Of a stretch of DNA of 64,000 bases, positions 16,789 to 24,535 are shown piece by piece; position 1 is the first letter of the stretch, and each line of letters begins with the position of its first letter. The DNA is from JACKNG01 sp040220855. Its GTDB lineage: Bacteria > Pseudomonadota > Gammaproteobacteria > Ga0077536. The stretch covers positions 1-64,000 of the forward strand of contig JAVJVZ010000077.1 of NCBI GenBank assembly GCA_040220855.1, given 5' to 3'. The position numbers and the translations under genes were made by a program. Under the pieces are notes generated by a model that was given only the letters and a program-made list of their open reading frames with translations, did not search any database and was not told the origin of the DNA.

Positions 16789-18192
16789 GTGACGCAGGCT
16801 TTCTCGAGTTCCGGTGCGGTCGGCGCCCTCGATGCCGACGGCGCCGCCGCCCTGATTACCGCAGCCAGCGACGTCGCGCTGGTGCTGTCCGCCGACGGCG
16901 TGATCGAGGATCTCGCGATCAGCGGCGACAACCTCGTACTCGCCGGCAGCCCCGGCTGGGTCGGACGTGGCTGGGCCGAGATCGTCACCGTCGAGTCGCG
17001 GCCCAAGGTCGCCGAACTGCTGCAGGATGCACGCAACCGCAGGCCACCGCGCTGGCGTCATCTCAATCATCCCGGCGGCGCTGGCGAGGACGTACCGGTG
17101 ATCTACTCGGCAGTCGGACTCGGCGCCGGCGAACGCATCATCGCGGTCGGCCGCGACATGCGCCCGCTGGCCGAGCTGCAGCAGCGTGTGGTGCTCGCGC
17201 AGCAGTCGATGGAGCGCGAGTACCAGCGCCTGCGCCAGGCCGAGACACGTTACCGCGTCCTGTTCCAGGAGGCGCGCGAGGCGGTGATCATCGTCGACGG
17301 CGGCACGCGCACCATTGTCGAGGCCAATCCCGCCGCAGGCACCCTGCTCGGCACCAATCCGGAGCGCCTCATCGGCACGCCCTTCCCGCGTGATTTCGAC
17401 AACGCGGGCCTGCAGGCCGTGCGCGACCTGCTGAATGCGGTCGCCGGTGGACGTCGCGAGGGCGCGGTTGCAGCGCGCATACCCGGCCACGACACGCCGC
17501 TCACGGTGCGCGCGTCACTGGTGCGCCACGAGCGCGTGGCGCATCTCATCGTGCGCATCGAGGCGACCGCGGCGCCGGCCGCAAAGGCGCCTGACCACCA
17601 TCTCGTCGATGCCCTCGACCAGCTCCCCGACGGCTTCGTGCTGACCGACGAGGAGGGCGTCATCCTCACCACCAACCGCAGCTTCCGCGAGCAGGTCCAG
17701 ATCGGCAGCGAGCTGCTCGCCCGCGGCGAGCGCCTCGAGCGCTGGGTCGGCCTGCCCGGGGTCGACGTACCGGTGCTCCTCGCGCACCTGCGCGAACGTG
17801 GCAGCATGCGCCTGTTCCGCACCACGCTGCGAGACGCCCATGGCGGCAGCCTGGCAGCCGAGATCTCCGCCGTCACGGTGCCGGACGGTGCCGGCAGCTG
17901 CTTCGCTTACAGCATCCGCGCCATCGATCAGCGCCTCGAGGCCGACCACGAGAGCACCCTGTTACCGCGCAACGTCGACCAGCTCAGCGACCTCGTCGGC
18001 CGCGTACCGCTGAAGGAACTCGTGCGCGAAGCGACAGACATGATCGAGCGGCTGTGTATCGAGGCCGCGCTCGACCTCGCCGGCGACAACCGTGCCTCTG
18101 CCGCGGACATGCTCGGACTGAGCCGCCAGAGTCTCTACATGAAGCTGCGCCGTCACGGCCTCGGCGCGCTCGACCAGCAGAACGAGGACTGA
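16789..18192 (+). CDS. ppsR: PpsR/CrtJ-type photosynthesis repressor
   Basis: PpsR/CrtJ represses bacteriochlorophyll, carotenoid and light-harvesting genes under aerobic conditions by binding TGT-N12-ACA palindromes. The 467-residue product has an N-terminal PAS-like region (about 15-130), a coiled linker (LQQRVVLAQQSMEREYQRLR), two further PAS domains (about 155-260 and 280-385) and a Fis-type helix-turn-helix ending GLSRQSLYMKLRRHGLG. Cys423 just before that motif corresponds by position to the redox-active cysteine of CrtJ/PpsR; a second cysteine lies in GSCFAYS. The start is a GTG ten bases after the aerR-like stop. Canonical target boxes lie 67 bases downstream, before bchG. Confidence 0.94.
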   Translation: MTQAFSSSGAVGALDADGAAALITAASDVALVLSADGVIEDLAISGDNLVLAGSPGWVGRGWAEIVTVESRPKVAELLQDARNRRPPRWRHLNHPGGAGEDVPVIYSAVGLGAGERIIAVGRDMRPLAELQQRVVLAQQSMEREYQRLRQAETRYRVLFQEAREAVIIVDGGTRTIVEANPAAGTLLGTNPERLIGTPFPRDFDNAGLQAVRDLLNAVAGGRREGAVAARIPGHDTPLTVRASLVRHERVAHLIVRIEATAAPAAKAPDHHLVDALDQLPDGFVLTDEEGVILTTNRSFREQVQIGSELLARGERLERWVGLPGVDVPVLLAHLRERGSMRLFRTTLRDAHGGSLAAEISAVTVPDGAGSCFAYSIRAIDQRLEADHESTLLPRNVDQLSDLVGRVPLKELVREATDMIERLCIEAALDLAGDNRASAADMLGLSRQSLYMKLRRHGLGALDQQNED

Positions 18193-18258
18193 GCCGGCAC
18201 GACGTCGTCCGGGGCTGCGCAGTGTCCTGACAGCAGCCTTGCAAATCCACGACCGTGA

Positions 18259-18300
18259 TGTAATCTTTGATTTACACTAATGTGTAAATTGAGATTTACA
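18259..18300. promoter_or_regulatory. Two tandem PpsR/CrtJ boxes before bchG
   Basis: TGTAATCTTTGATTTACA (18259-18276) and TGTAAATTGAGATTTACA (18283-18300) both match TGT-N12-ACA exactly. They are separated by six bases, 24 bases start to start. Between them TTTACAC-TAAT-GTGTAAA forms a further perfect palindrome (18271-18288). The second box ends three bases before the bchG ATG, where a ribosome binding site would normally be, so a bound dimer would block initiation directly. Regulation by PpsR is inferred from the consensus and the adjacent gene. Confidence 0.85.
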
Positions 18301-18303
18301 GTC

Positions 18304-19212
18304 ATGTCCAGTCCGGCATCCGCTGTCGCCCCCGCCGCCCTGCCCTCCCCCCGTGCGGTACTCGAACTGCTCAAGCCGGTCACCTGGTTTCCGCCGATGT
18401 GGGCGCTCGCCTGCGGCATGGTGTCCAGCGGCGCATCGGCGAGCGGCCGCTGGCTCGAGATTCTCACCGGGATCGTCCTTGCCGGCCCGCTGCTGTGCGG
18501 CGCGAGCCAGGTCGTCAACGACTGGTTCGACCGCGAGGTCGATGCCGTCAACGAGCCCTACCGGCCGATACCGTCCGGCCGTGTGCCCGGTCGCTGGGGG
18601 CTCGGCATCGCGGTGGCCTGGAGCCTGCTCGCGGCCCTGGTGGCCTGGCAGCTCGGTCCGTGGGTGTTCGGCCCGGCCCTGCTCGGCATCGCGCTGTCCT
18701 GGGCCTATAGCGCGCCGCCGCTGCGTTTCAAGCAGAACGGCTGGATCGGCAACGCCGCGGTCGGCCTCGCCTACGAGGGTCTGCCCTGGGTAACCGGCGC
18801 GGCCCTGCTGACCGCCGGCGCCGCACCCGGACTGCCGGTCATCGTCCTCGCGCTGCTCTACAGCCTCGGCGCCCACGGCATCATGACGCTCAACGACTTC
18901 AAGGCGCTCGAAGGCGACCGCCGCCACGCGGTGCGCTCGCTACCGGTGCAGCTCGGCCCGGCCCGCGCGGCACGCCTGGCCTGCGTGGTGATGGCGCTGC
19001 CCCAGGTCGTCGTGGTGGTCTTGCTACTCGCCTGGCAGGCGCCGCTGCATGCCGGTGCGGTGGCGGCCCTGCTGGTCGGCCAGCTGCTCGCCATGGCGCG
19101 CCTGGTGCGTCGTCCGCGTGAACTCGCACCCTGGTACAACGCCACCGGTGTGACGATGTACGTCGCCGGCATGATGACGAGCGCGTTCGCCCTCGCGGGG
19201 ATGGCGGCATGA
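18304..19212 (+). CDS. bchG: Bacteriochlorophyll synthase BchG
   Basis: BchG is the UbiA-family membrane prenyltransferase that attaches the geranylgeranyl or phytyl tail to bacteriochlorophyllide a. The product is 302 residues. It carries both prenyl-diphosphate motifs: NDWFDREVDAVNEPYRPIPS and MTLNDFKALEGDRRHAVRSL, set among seven to nine membrane helices. I chose the ATG at 18304 (MSSPASAVAPA); an upstream GTG at 18280 would place the start inside the PpsR boxes. No clear Shine-Dalgarno is visible, because the second box occupies that space. It heads a bchG-pucC-bchP operon. Confidence 0.95.
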   Translation: MSSPASAVAPAALPSPRAVLELLKPVTWFPPMWALACGMVSSGASASGRWLEILTGIVLAGPLLCGASQVVNDWFDREVDAVNEPYRPIPSGRVPGRWGLGIAVAWSLLAALVAWQLGPWVFGPALLGIALSWAYSAPPLRFKQNGWIGNAAVGLAYEGLPWVTGAALLTAGAAPGLPVIVLALLYSLGAHGIMTLNDFKALEGDRRHAVRSLPVQLGPARAARLACVVMALPQVVVVVLLLAWQAPLHAGAVAALLVGQLLAMARLVRRPRELAPWYNATGVTMYVAGMMTSAFALAGMAA

Positions 19213-20561
19213 GCGCGCGACAGCTCGGCTGGCCCGGTATCGTACGCCTCGGTCTCGTGCAGACTGCGCTCGGCGCAATCGTCGTGCTCACCACCTCGAC
19301 GCTGAACCGCGTGATGGTGGTGGAACTCGCGCTGGCCGCGAGCCTGCCGGGCGCGCTGGTCGCGCTGCATTACGGGATCCAGCTGGCACGCCCGCGCCTC
19401 GGGTACGGCTCCGACGTCGGCGGGCGCCGCACACCGTGGATTATCGGCGGCATGGCCCTGCTCGCACTCGGCGGCATCGGCGCGGCCTGCGCCACCGCGC
19501 TGATGGCGAAGACCGTCGGGGGCGGTATCGCCATGGCGGTCGTCGCGTTCGTGCTCATCGGGCTCGGCGTCGGCGCTGCCGGCACCTCCCTGCTCGTGCT
19601 GCTCGCGTCGCGGGTCGCGCCGGCGCGCCGGCCGGCCGCGGCAACGGTCGTGTGGACGATGATGATCGCAGGCTTCGTGATTACCGCCGCCAGCGCCGGT
19701 CATTTCCTCGACCCGTTCTCGTTCGAGCGCCTGATCGGCGTCACCAGCGTGGTGTCGATCAGCGCGTTCGTCGTCAGCGTGCTTGCGGTCGGCCGCCTCG
19801 AACACCGCACCGAGCCAGTCAGCACGACCCCCGCGGACACCGCCCGCGCGCCCTTTCGCGCGGCGCTGGCCGAGGTATGGGCAGAACCGCGTGCACGCCT
19901 GTTCACCGTCTTCGTGTTCGTCTCCATGCTCGGCTACAGCGCGCAGGACCTGATTCTCGAACCGTTCGCCGGGCTGGTCTTCGGCTACTCTCCGGGTGCG
20001 TCGACGCAGCTCGCGGGCACGCAGCACGGTGGCGTCCTCGCCGGTATGCTGCTGGTCGCACTGGTCTCGAGCCTTCCGGCCGGCCGTCGCCTGATCGGCA
20101 TCCGGGGCTTTACGCTCGGCGGCTGCCTCGCGTCGGCGCTCGCGCTCGCGCTGCTGGCGCTTGCCGGCCTGCACGGACCGCCCTGGCCGCTCGCCGCCGG
20201 GGTGTTCGCGCTCGGCCTCGCCAACGGCTGTTTCGCCGTCGCCGCCATCGGCGCCATGATGACGCTCGCCGGTGAGGGCCACGCGCGTCGCGAGGGTGTC
20301 CGCATGGGACTGTGGGGCGCAGCCCAGGCGATCGCCTTCGGTGTGGGCGGTTTCGCCGGCGCACTGGGCGTCGATCTCCTGCGCCAGCTCGGCAGCGCCC
20401 CGGCCACCGCCTACGCCGTGGTGTTCGCCCTCGAGGGGCTGCTGTTCGTCGCCGCCGCGGCGCTTGCCGCCCGCGTCATGCAGACCACTGTCGTCACGCC
20501 GGCCAGGTGCGACGTCGTCACCTCCGCCAGCGAATATGCCATCGGGATGTCACGCTCATGA
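19209..20561 (+). CDS. PucC/BCH2-family bacteriochlorophyll-associated MFS protein
   Basis: This is a second member of the BCD/PucC branch of the major facilitator superfamily, found between bchG and bchP in many purple bacteria (the BCH2 or ORF428 type). Its 450 residues give about twelve membrane helices. Family landmarks are TSTLNRVMVVELALAASLPG and LARPRLGYGSDVGGRRTPWI, then LGYSAQDLILEPFAGLVFGY at the start of the second half. It overlaps bchG by four bases and bchP by four bases. A role in handling the finished pigment is inferred from context; the substrate is not proven. Confidence 0.9.
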   Translation: MSARQLGWPGIVRLGLVQTALGAIVVLTTSTLNRVMVVELALAASLPGALVALHYGIQLARPRLGYGSDVGGRRTPWIIGGMALLALGGIGAACATALMAKTVGGGIAMAVVAFVLIGLGVGAAGTSLLVLLASRVAPARRPAAATVVWTMMIAGFVITAASAGHFLDPFSFERLIGVTSVVSISAFVVSVLAVGRLEHRTEPVSTTPADTARAPFRAALAEVWAEPRARLFTVFVFVSMLGYSAQDLILEPFAGLVFGYSPGASTQLAGTQHGGVLAGMLLVALVSSLPAGRRLIGIRGFTLGGCLASALALALLALAGLHGPPWPLAAGVFALGLANGCFAVAAIGAMMTLAGEGHARREGVRMGLWGAAQAIAFGVGGFAGALGVDLLRQLGSAPATAYAVVFALEGLLFVAAAALAARVMQTTVVTPARCDVVTSASEYAIGMSRS

Positions 20562-21751
20562 ACGTCAACTACGAACCCGCAACCTACGATGTGATTGTGA
20601 TCGGCGGCGGCCCGGCCGGCGCCACCGCCGCCGAGGCACTGGCGCGGCACGGCCGCGCGGTGCTGCTGCTCGATCGCGCCGGCCGCATCAAGCCCTGTGG
20701 CGGCGCCGTGCCCCCGCGGCTGGTACGCGACTTCGCGATTCCCGATGCCCTGCTCAAAGCACGCATCGGCGCGGCCCGCATCATCGCACCCTCGGCCCGC
20801 GCCATCGACATGCCGATCGACGGCGGCTACGTCGGCATGGTCGATCGCGGCGAATTCGATGAATGGCTGCGCGAACGTGCCGCCTGCGCCGGCGCGGTGC
20901 GCGCACACGGAACCTTCGACACCCTCGCGCGCGATGCCGACGGGCTGGCGGTGGTGCATTACACCGCACACGGCGACGGCGATCGCGCGGCGCATGCCCG
21001 CGCACGCATCGTCATCGGCGCCGATGGCGCCAATTCCGCAGTGGCACGCGTGGCGCTGCCGAACGTCGCCGCACCGCCGTTCGTCTCGGCCTACCACGAA
21101 ATCATCGAGTCGCCCGCCGCGGGTTTCGACGGCGCACGTTGTGACGTGTGGTACCAGGGCCGCGTGTCGCCCGACTTCTATGGCTGGGTCTTTCCGCACG
21201 GCGCGCAGACCAGTGTCGGCGTCGGCAGCGCCGTGCGCGGCTTCTCGCTGCGCCGCGCGACCGCCGCCCTGCGCGCAGCGAGCGGGCTCGCAGACGCACC
21301 GCTGGTACGACGCGAAGGCGCGCCACTGCCGCTCAAGCCACGCAAACGGTGGGACAACGGTCGCGACGTCGTCGTCATCGGCGACGCCGCCGGCGTCGTC
21401 GCGCCGGCCTCGGGCGAGGGCATCTACTACGCGATGGTATCCGGCGCGCTCGCCGCCGAGGCGGCACATGCCTGCGTATCGAACGGTGACGTCCGCGAAC
21501 TCGCCCAGGTCCGCCGCCGCTTCATGCGCGAGCACGGCAGGGTGTTCTTCATCCTCGGCATCATGCAGCGCTTCTGGTACTGCAGTGATGCCCGGCGCGA
21601 ACGCTTCGTCAGCATGTGCGCCGATGCCGACGTGCAGCGCCTCACCTGGGAGGCCTACATGAACAAGCGCCTGGTGCGCGCGCGCCCCGCCGCCCACGTG
21701 CGCATCTTCTTCAAGGACCTCGCGCACCTGCTGGGCCTCGCGCCGACCTGA
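20558..21751 (+). CDS. bchP: Geranylgeranyl bacteriochlorophyll reductase BchP
   Basis: BchP reduces the geranylgeranyl tail of bacteriochlorophyll to phytyl in three steps. The 397-residue flavoprotein has the FAD dinucleotide motif VIVIGGGPAGATAAEAL (residues 11-27), PCGGAVPPRLV, the second FAD motif VVVIGDAAGVVAPASGEGIY and a C-terminal FFKDLAHLLGLAPT. The ATG at 20558 overlaps the preceding stop. Archaeal and plant GGR homologues share the fold, but the bchG neighbourhood makes BchP firm. Confidence 0.95.
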   Translation: MNVNYEPATYDVIVIGGGPAGATAAEALARHGRAVLLLDRAGRIKPCGGAVPPRLVRDFAIPDALLKARIGAARIIAPSARAIDMPIDGGYVGMVDRGEFDEWLRERAACAGAVRAHGTFDTLARDADGLAVVHYTAHGDGDRAAHARARIVIGADGANSAVARVALPNVAAPPFVSAYHEIIESPAAGFDGARCDVWYQGRVSPDFYGWVFPHGAQTSVGVGSAVRGFSLRRATAALRAASGLADAPLVRREGAPLPLKPRKRWDNGRDVVVIGDAAGVVAPASGEGIYYAMVSGALAAEAAHACVSNGDVRELAQVRRRFMREHGRVFFILGIMQRFWYCSDARRERFVSMCADADVQRLTWEAYMNKRLVRARPAAHVRIFFKDLAHLLGLAPT

Positions 21752-21767
21752 GCGGCGCTGCGCCGCG

Positions 21768-22055
21768 ATGGAACTCGAGGCACTCGCCGCCATTCTGCCA
21801 CCCACCACGGTAGCAGCCACGGCCCTCGGCGTGCTCGTCGTCGAGGGCGTCGTACTCGCGGCCGTGGCACTGCATCGTGATGACCGCGGCGCGCTCGTCG
21901 GAACGCTGCTGGCACTGCTCCCGGGTGCGTGCCTGCTGGTCGCCGTGCTGTTCGCGCTCGGGCCACGGCCATGGCCTGGCGTCGTGCTCGCACTCGCCGC
22001 CGCCCTGCCACTGCACCTGCTCGATGTCGCCGCGCGCTGGCGCCGGCGACCTTGA
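21768..22055 (+). CDS. Small hydrophobic membrane protein downstream of bchP
   Basis: I do not recognise this family. The 95-residue product has about three hydrophobic stretches (roughly residues 10-33, 42-62 and 68-85) and ends in a basic AARWRRRP tail, suggesting an inner-membrane protein. It starts 16 bases after the bchP stop with no terminator in between, so it is probably the last gene of the bchG operon. Codon use matches the neighbours. A role in photosystem assembly is only a guess from position. Confidence 0.6.
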   Translation: MELEALAAILPPTTVAATALGVLVVEGVVLAAVALHRDDRGALVGTLLALLPGACLLVAVLFALGPRPWPGVVLALAAALPLHLLDVAARWRRRP

Positions 22056-22227
22056 GGCCGCGCCGCACGCGTGGGTGGGTGCGCGCGTGCCGGACGCTGC
22101 GCGGCGCCCGTACCACGCACGCGGTCCAAACCGGCTGCGGGCGGCGCCGGTCGGTCGCGCCACGCGACGTGGCGCGCCGGCCCCGACGCGCGACGGGCAG
22201 GCCCTGCCCGAACCGCTGCGGGCCGCT

Positions 22228-23016
22228 CTAGGCGGCGCGTGCGGGGCGTGAAGAGGTTTCGTCGTCGCCCGTGTCGGCGGCTGCCGGAGCGTCGTCCTCA
22301 TCCGCGTCCACCGGCGCTGCCGCGTCCTGCGGCGACGTGCCGGCGAACTCCATGCCTTCCCAATCCTCGGCGTCGCCCTGGCTTGCGCCCGCACTCGCGT
22401 GGAACACTTGCGTAGCGCCGGGTACGTCCGCCAGCGTACCCGCTTCGTCGGCGCCGTCGCTGTTCTCGGCAACCAGGTCCTCGCGCGTACCGTCCTCGCT
22501 CGCGGTGTCGTCGCCCGTCGTGTCATCGGTGCCGGTCTCGTCGACGTCCGCCTCCGACGCCACGCTGTCCGATGCGCTATCCGCGGCGTCGTCTTCGGCA
22601 GCTGTCGCGGCGCCGGCCGCCACGGCCGCGCTGCCCAGCGCGACCGCAGCCTGCTCGAGCGCGGCCGCGGTGCGATCGTCGGCACCGTTACCGGCCGCCG
22701 CAGGCGGTGCATCGAGAGCCAGCGGATCGTCGATACGCGAAGCCTCGTTGCGGCACAGGTCACGCGCACCGGCGGCCATGTGTGCGTAGACCTCGCGGTA
22801 CTGCGCGGTGAGACGACCGAGAAGTTCGTTGGTGGTGACGAAGTGGTCGTCGACGCGCGCCTGGTAGTCGTCGAAATCCTGCTTCAGTTCGACCGGCGTG
22901 CGGCCGCCGCCGTCGAGTCGCGCGCGCATCGACGCGAACACGTAACCGGTGAGGATACCGAGACCGAAGAAGGCGAGGACCGTGACGACGAGACCGAATC
23001 CGCTGAGTGTGGGCAT
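22228..23016 (-). CDS. ZapG/YhcB-like (DUF1043) envelope protein with long acidic tail
   Basis: YhcB/ZapG proteins are inner-membrane-anchored, linked to cell division and envelope synthesis in gammaproteobacteria. The product has one N-terminal membrane helix (about 7-29) followed by the family domain: VELKQDFDDYQARVDDHFVT, NELLGRLTAQYREVYAHMAA. After about residue 95 the remaining 165 residues are a low-complexity Ala/Asp/Glu/Thr tail, which makes it 262 residues against about 130 in E. coli. The start at 23016 has GGGAG nearby. It is convergent with the bchP operon; the 172 bases between them show no clear feature. Confidence 0.78.
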   Translation of the reverse strand: MPTLSGFGLVVTVLAFFGLGILTGYVFASMRARLDGGGRTPVELKQDFDDYQARVDDHFVTTNELLGRLTAQYREVYAHMAAGARDLCRNEASRIDDPLALDAPPAAAGNGADDRTAAALEQAAVALGSAAVAAGAATAAEDDAADSASDSVASEADVDETGTDDTTGDDTASEDGTREDLVAENSDGADEAGTLADVPGATQVFHASAGASQGDAEDWEGMEFAGTSPQDAAAPVDADEDDAPAAADTGDDETSSRPARAA

Positions 23017-23242
23017 GGCGCTGCTCCCTTGCGATGCTGACGATGTGGCACGGCGCGCGGGCCCGTGGCCGCGCCGCGCGAATCGCTATCATGGAAGCAC
23101 AGGCGCAGCGACGATGCGAGCGTTCCATGTCGAATTCTGCCGCGGTCACGGACGCCGCTGGAAAGAAAGACTGACACCTTCTCTTCCTGCTTGTGAACAA
23201 TCGAATGCAAGCGACTGACGAGCCCTTCGCGCAGGCTTCCTG

Positions 23243-24154
23243 ATGGCAAATGACGACAGCAATTCCGTCGACGCACCCCGTCTGCTCGACGCCGAGCATC
23301 GCCTGCTCGACGGCATCACCGGCACGCCCGGGTGCTACGTCGCCGGGGAAGGCGCACCGCTGCTGCTCGTGCACAGCATCAACGCTGCTGCGTCGGCATA
23401 CGAACTGCACACCGTGTTCGCCCACGCACGGCGCAGCCGCCGGGTCTACGCGCTCGATCTTCCGGGCTTCGGCACCGCGTCGCGCGCACCGCGGCGCTAC
23501 GACATCGGCCTCTACGTGCGCGCACTGGTCGAAACCATCGATCACATCCACGCCGAGTGCGGCCCGACACCGCTCGACGCCATGGCACTGTCACTCGGTT
23601 GCGAATTCCTCGCCGCAGCGAGCGCCACGCGCCCCGGGCGTCTGCGTACGCTCGCACTGGTCACGCCCACCGGCTTCGATGCACGCAGCGCGCAACGGGC
23701 CGCGCGCGCGCACGGCTCGCTCGAAGTGCCCGGCCTGCATACGGCGCTGACTGTCAGCGGGCTCGGCAGGCTAGCGTTCCGCCTGTTGACGACGCGACGC
23801 TCGATCGGCTGGTTCATGCGCCGCACCTACGGCGGCGACACGGTCGCTGCGGACGTCATCGACGCGGCCTGGCGCAACGCGCGAGTCGCCGGCGCGCGCC
23901 ATGCGCCGCTGGCCTTCCTCAGCGGACGATTGTTCCATGCCCATCCGCGCACACTCTACGAAGCGCTCACGCTGCCGGTGTGGGTGGCGCAACCGCTGCG
24001 TGGGGACTTCCGCGATTTCAGCGCAGCCGGCTGGGCGCGCGAACGCGCCAACTGGCAATTCACCCCCTTCGACACCGGCGCACTGCCACAGCTCGAGGCA
24101 CCGTCTGCATTCCTGCCCGCCTGGGAACAGTTCCTCGCCGCCCATGCGCGCTGA
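23243..24154 (+). CDS. Alpha/beta hydrolase family protein
   Basis: The 303-residue product has the alpha/beta hydrolase layout. An oxyanion region lies at PLLLVHSINAAASAYE (HS in place of the usual HG), then VYALDLPGFGTASR, and a nucleophile elbow ALSLGCEF with Ser in AxSxG rather than GxSxG. A cap region follows (FRLLTTRRSIGWFMRRTYGG). The usual acid and histidine near the end are less obvious (LPVWVAQPLRGDFRDF), so activity is uncertain. Substrate is unknown. The start at 23243 has only a weak ribosome site. It stands alone between the divergent zapG-like gene and the symporter pair. Confidence 0.75.
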   Translation: MANDDSNSVDAPRLLDAEHRLLDGITGTPGCYVAGEGAPLLLVHSINAAASAYELHTVFAHARRSRRVYALDLPGFGTASRAPRRYDIGLYVRALVETIDHIHAECGPTPLDAMALSLGCEFLAAASATRPGRLRTLALVTPTGFDARSAQRAARAHGSLEVPGLHTALTVSGLGRLAFRLLTTRRSIGWFMRRTYGGDTVAADVIDAAWRNARVAGARHAPLAFLSGRLFHAHPRTLYEALTLPVWVAQPLRGDFRDFSAAGWARERANWQFTPFDTGALPQLEAPSAFLPAWEQFLAAHAR

Positions 24155-24220
24155 ATAGACTCGCCGCGGCGCATGCCGGCCCATCGCCGGCGCACGTACA
24201 ATGGCGCCAGGGAGGGTTCC

Positions 24221-24535
24221 ATGAACAGCACACGTCCGTCCGCGGACGCGGCCGCAGCGCCGCGCCCCGATCACGCCCGCGCGCATGCCTACTGGCGCGC
24301 CAACCTGCGTCTCGTCGCAGTGCTCCTCGCAATCTGGTTCGCCGTCTCGTTCGGCGCCGGCATCCTGTTCGTCGAACCGTTGAACGCGTTCCGCCTCGGC
24401 GGCTTTCCACTCGGTTTCTGGTTCGGCCAACAGGGCGCGATCTTCGTCTTCGTCATCCTGGTGTTTGTCTATGCCGCCGCGATGCGCCACCTCGATCGAC
24501 GCTACGGTGTCGATGACACCACCGGGGATCGCTGA
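24221..24535 (+). CDS. DUF4212 small subunit of a sodium:solute symporter
   Basis: DUF4212 proteins are two-helix membrane proteins encoded directly before a particular group of ActP-like symporters. The 104-residue product has the conserved start AYWRANLRLVAVLLAIWFAV, then FGAGILFVEPLNAFRLGGFP and a second helix FGQQGAIFVFVILVFVYAAA. The ATG at 24221 has GGGAGGG four bases upstream, clearly better than the start at 24173. The stop and the next ATG overlap (TGATG), so the two products are probably made in a fixed ratio. Confidence 0.9.
   Translation: MNSTRPSADAAAAPRPDHARAHAYWRANLRLVAVLLAIWFAVSFGAGILFVEPLNAFRLGGFPLGFWFGQQGAIFVFVILVFVYAAAMRHLDRRYGVDDTTGDR

Noticed and set aside
18280..18303. 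Alternative bchG start at a GTG in the PpsR box region
   Set aside because: It would add MCKLRFTV from operator DNA. The ATG at 18304 matches the usual N-terminus.
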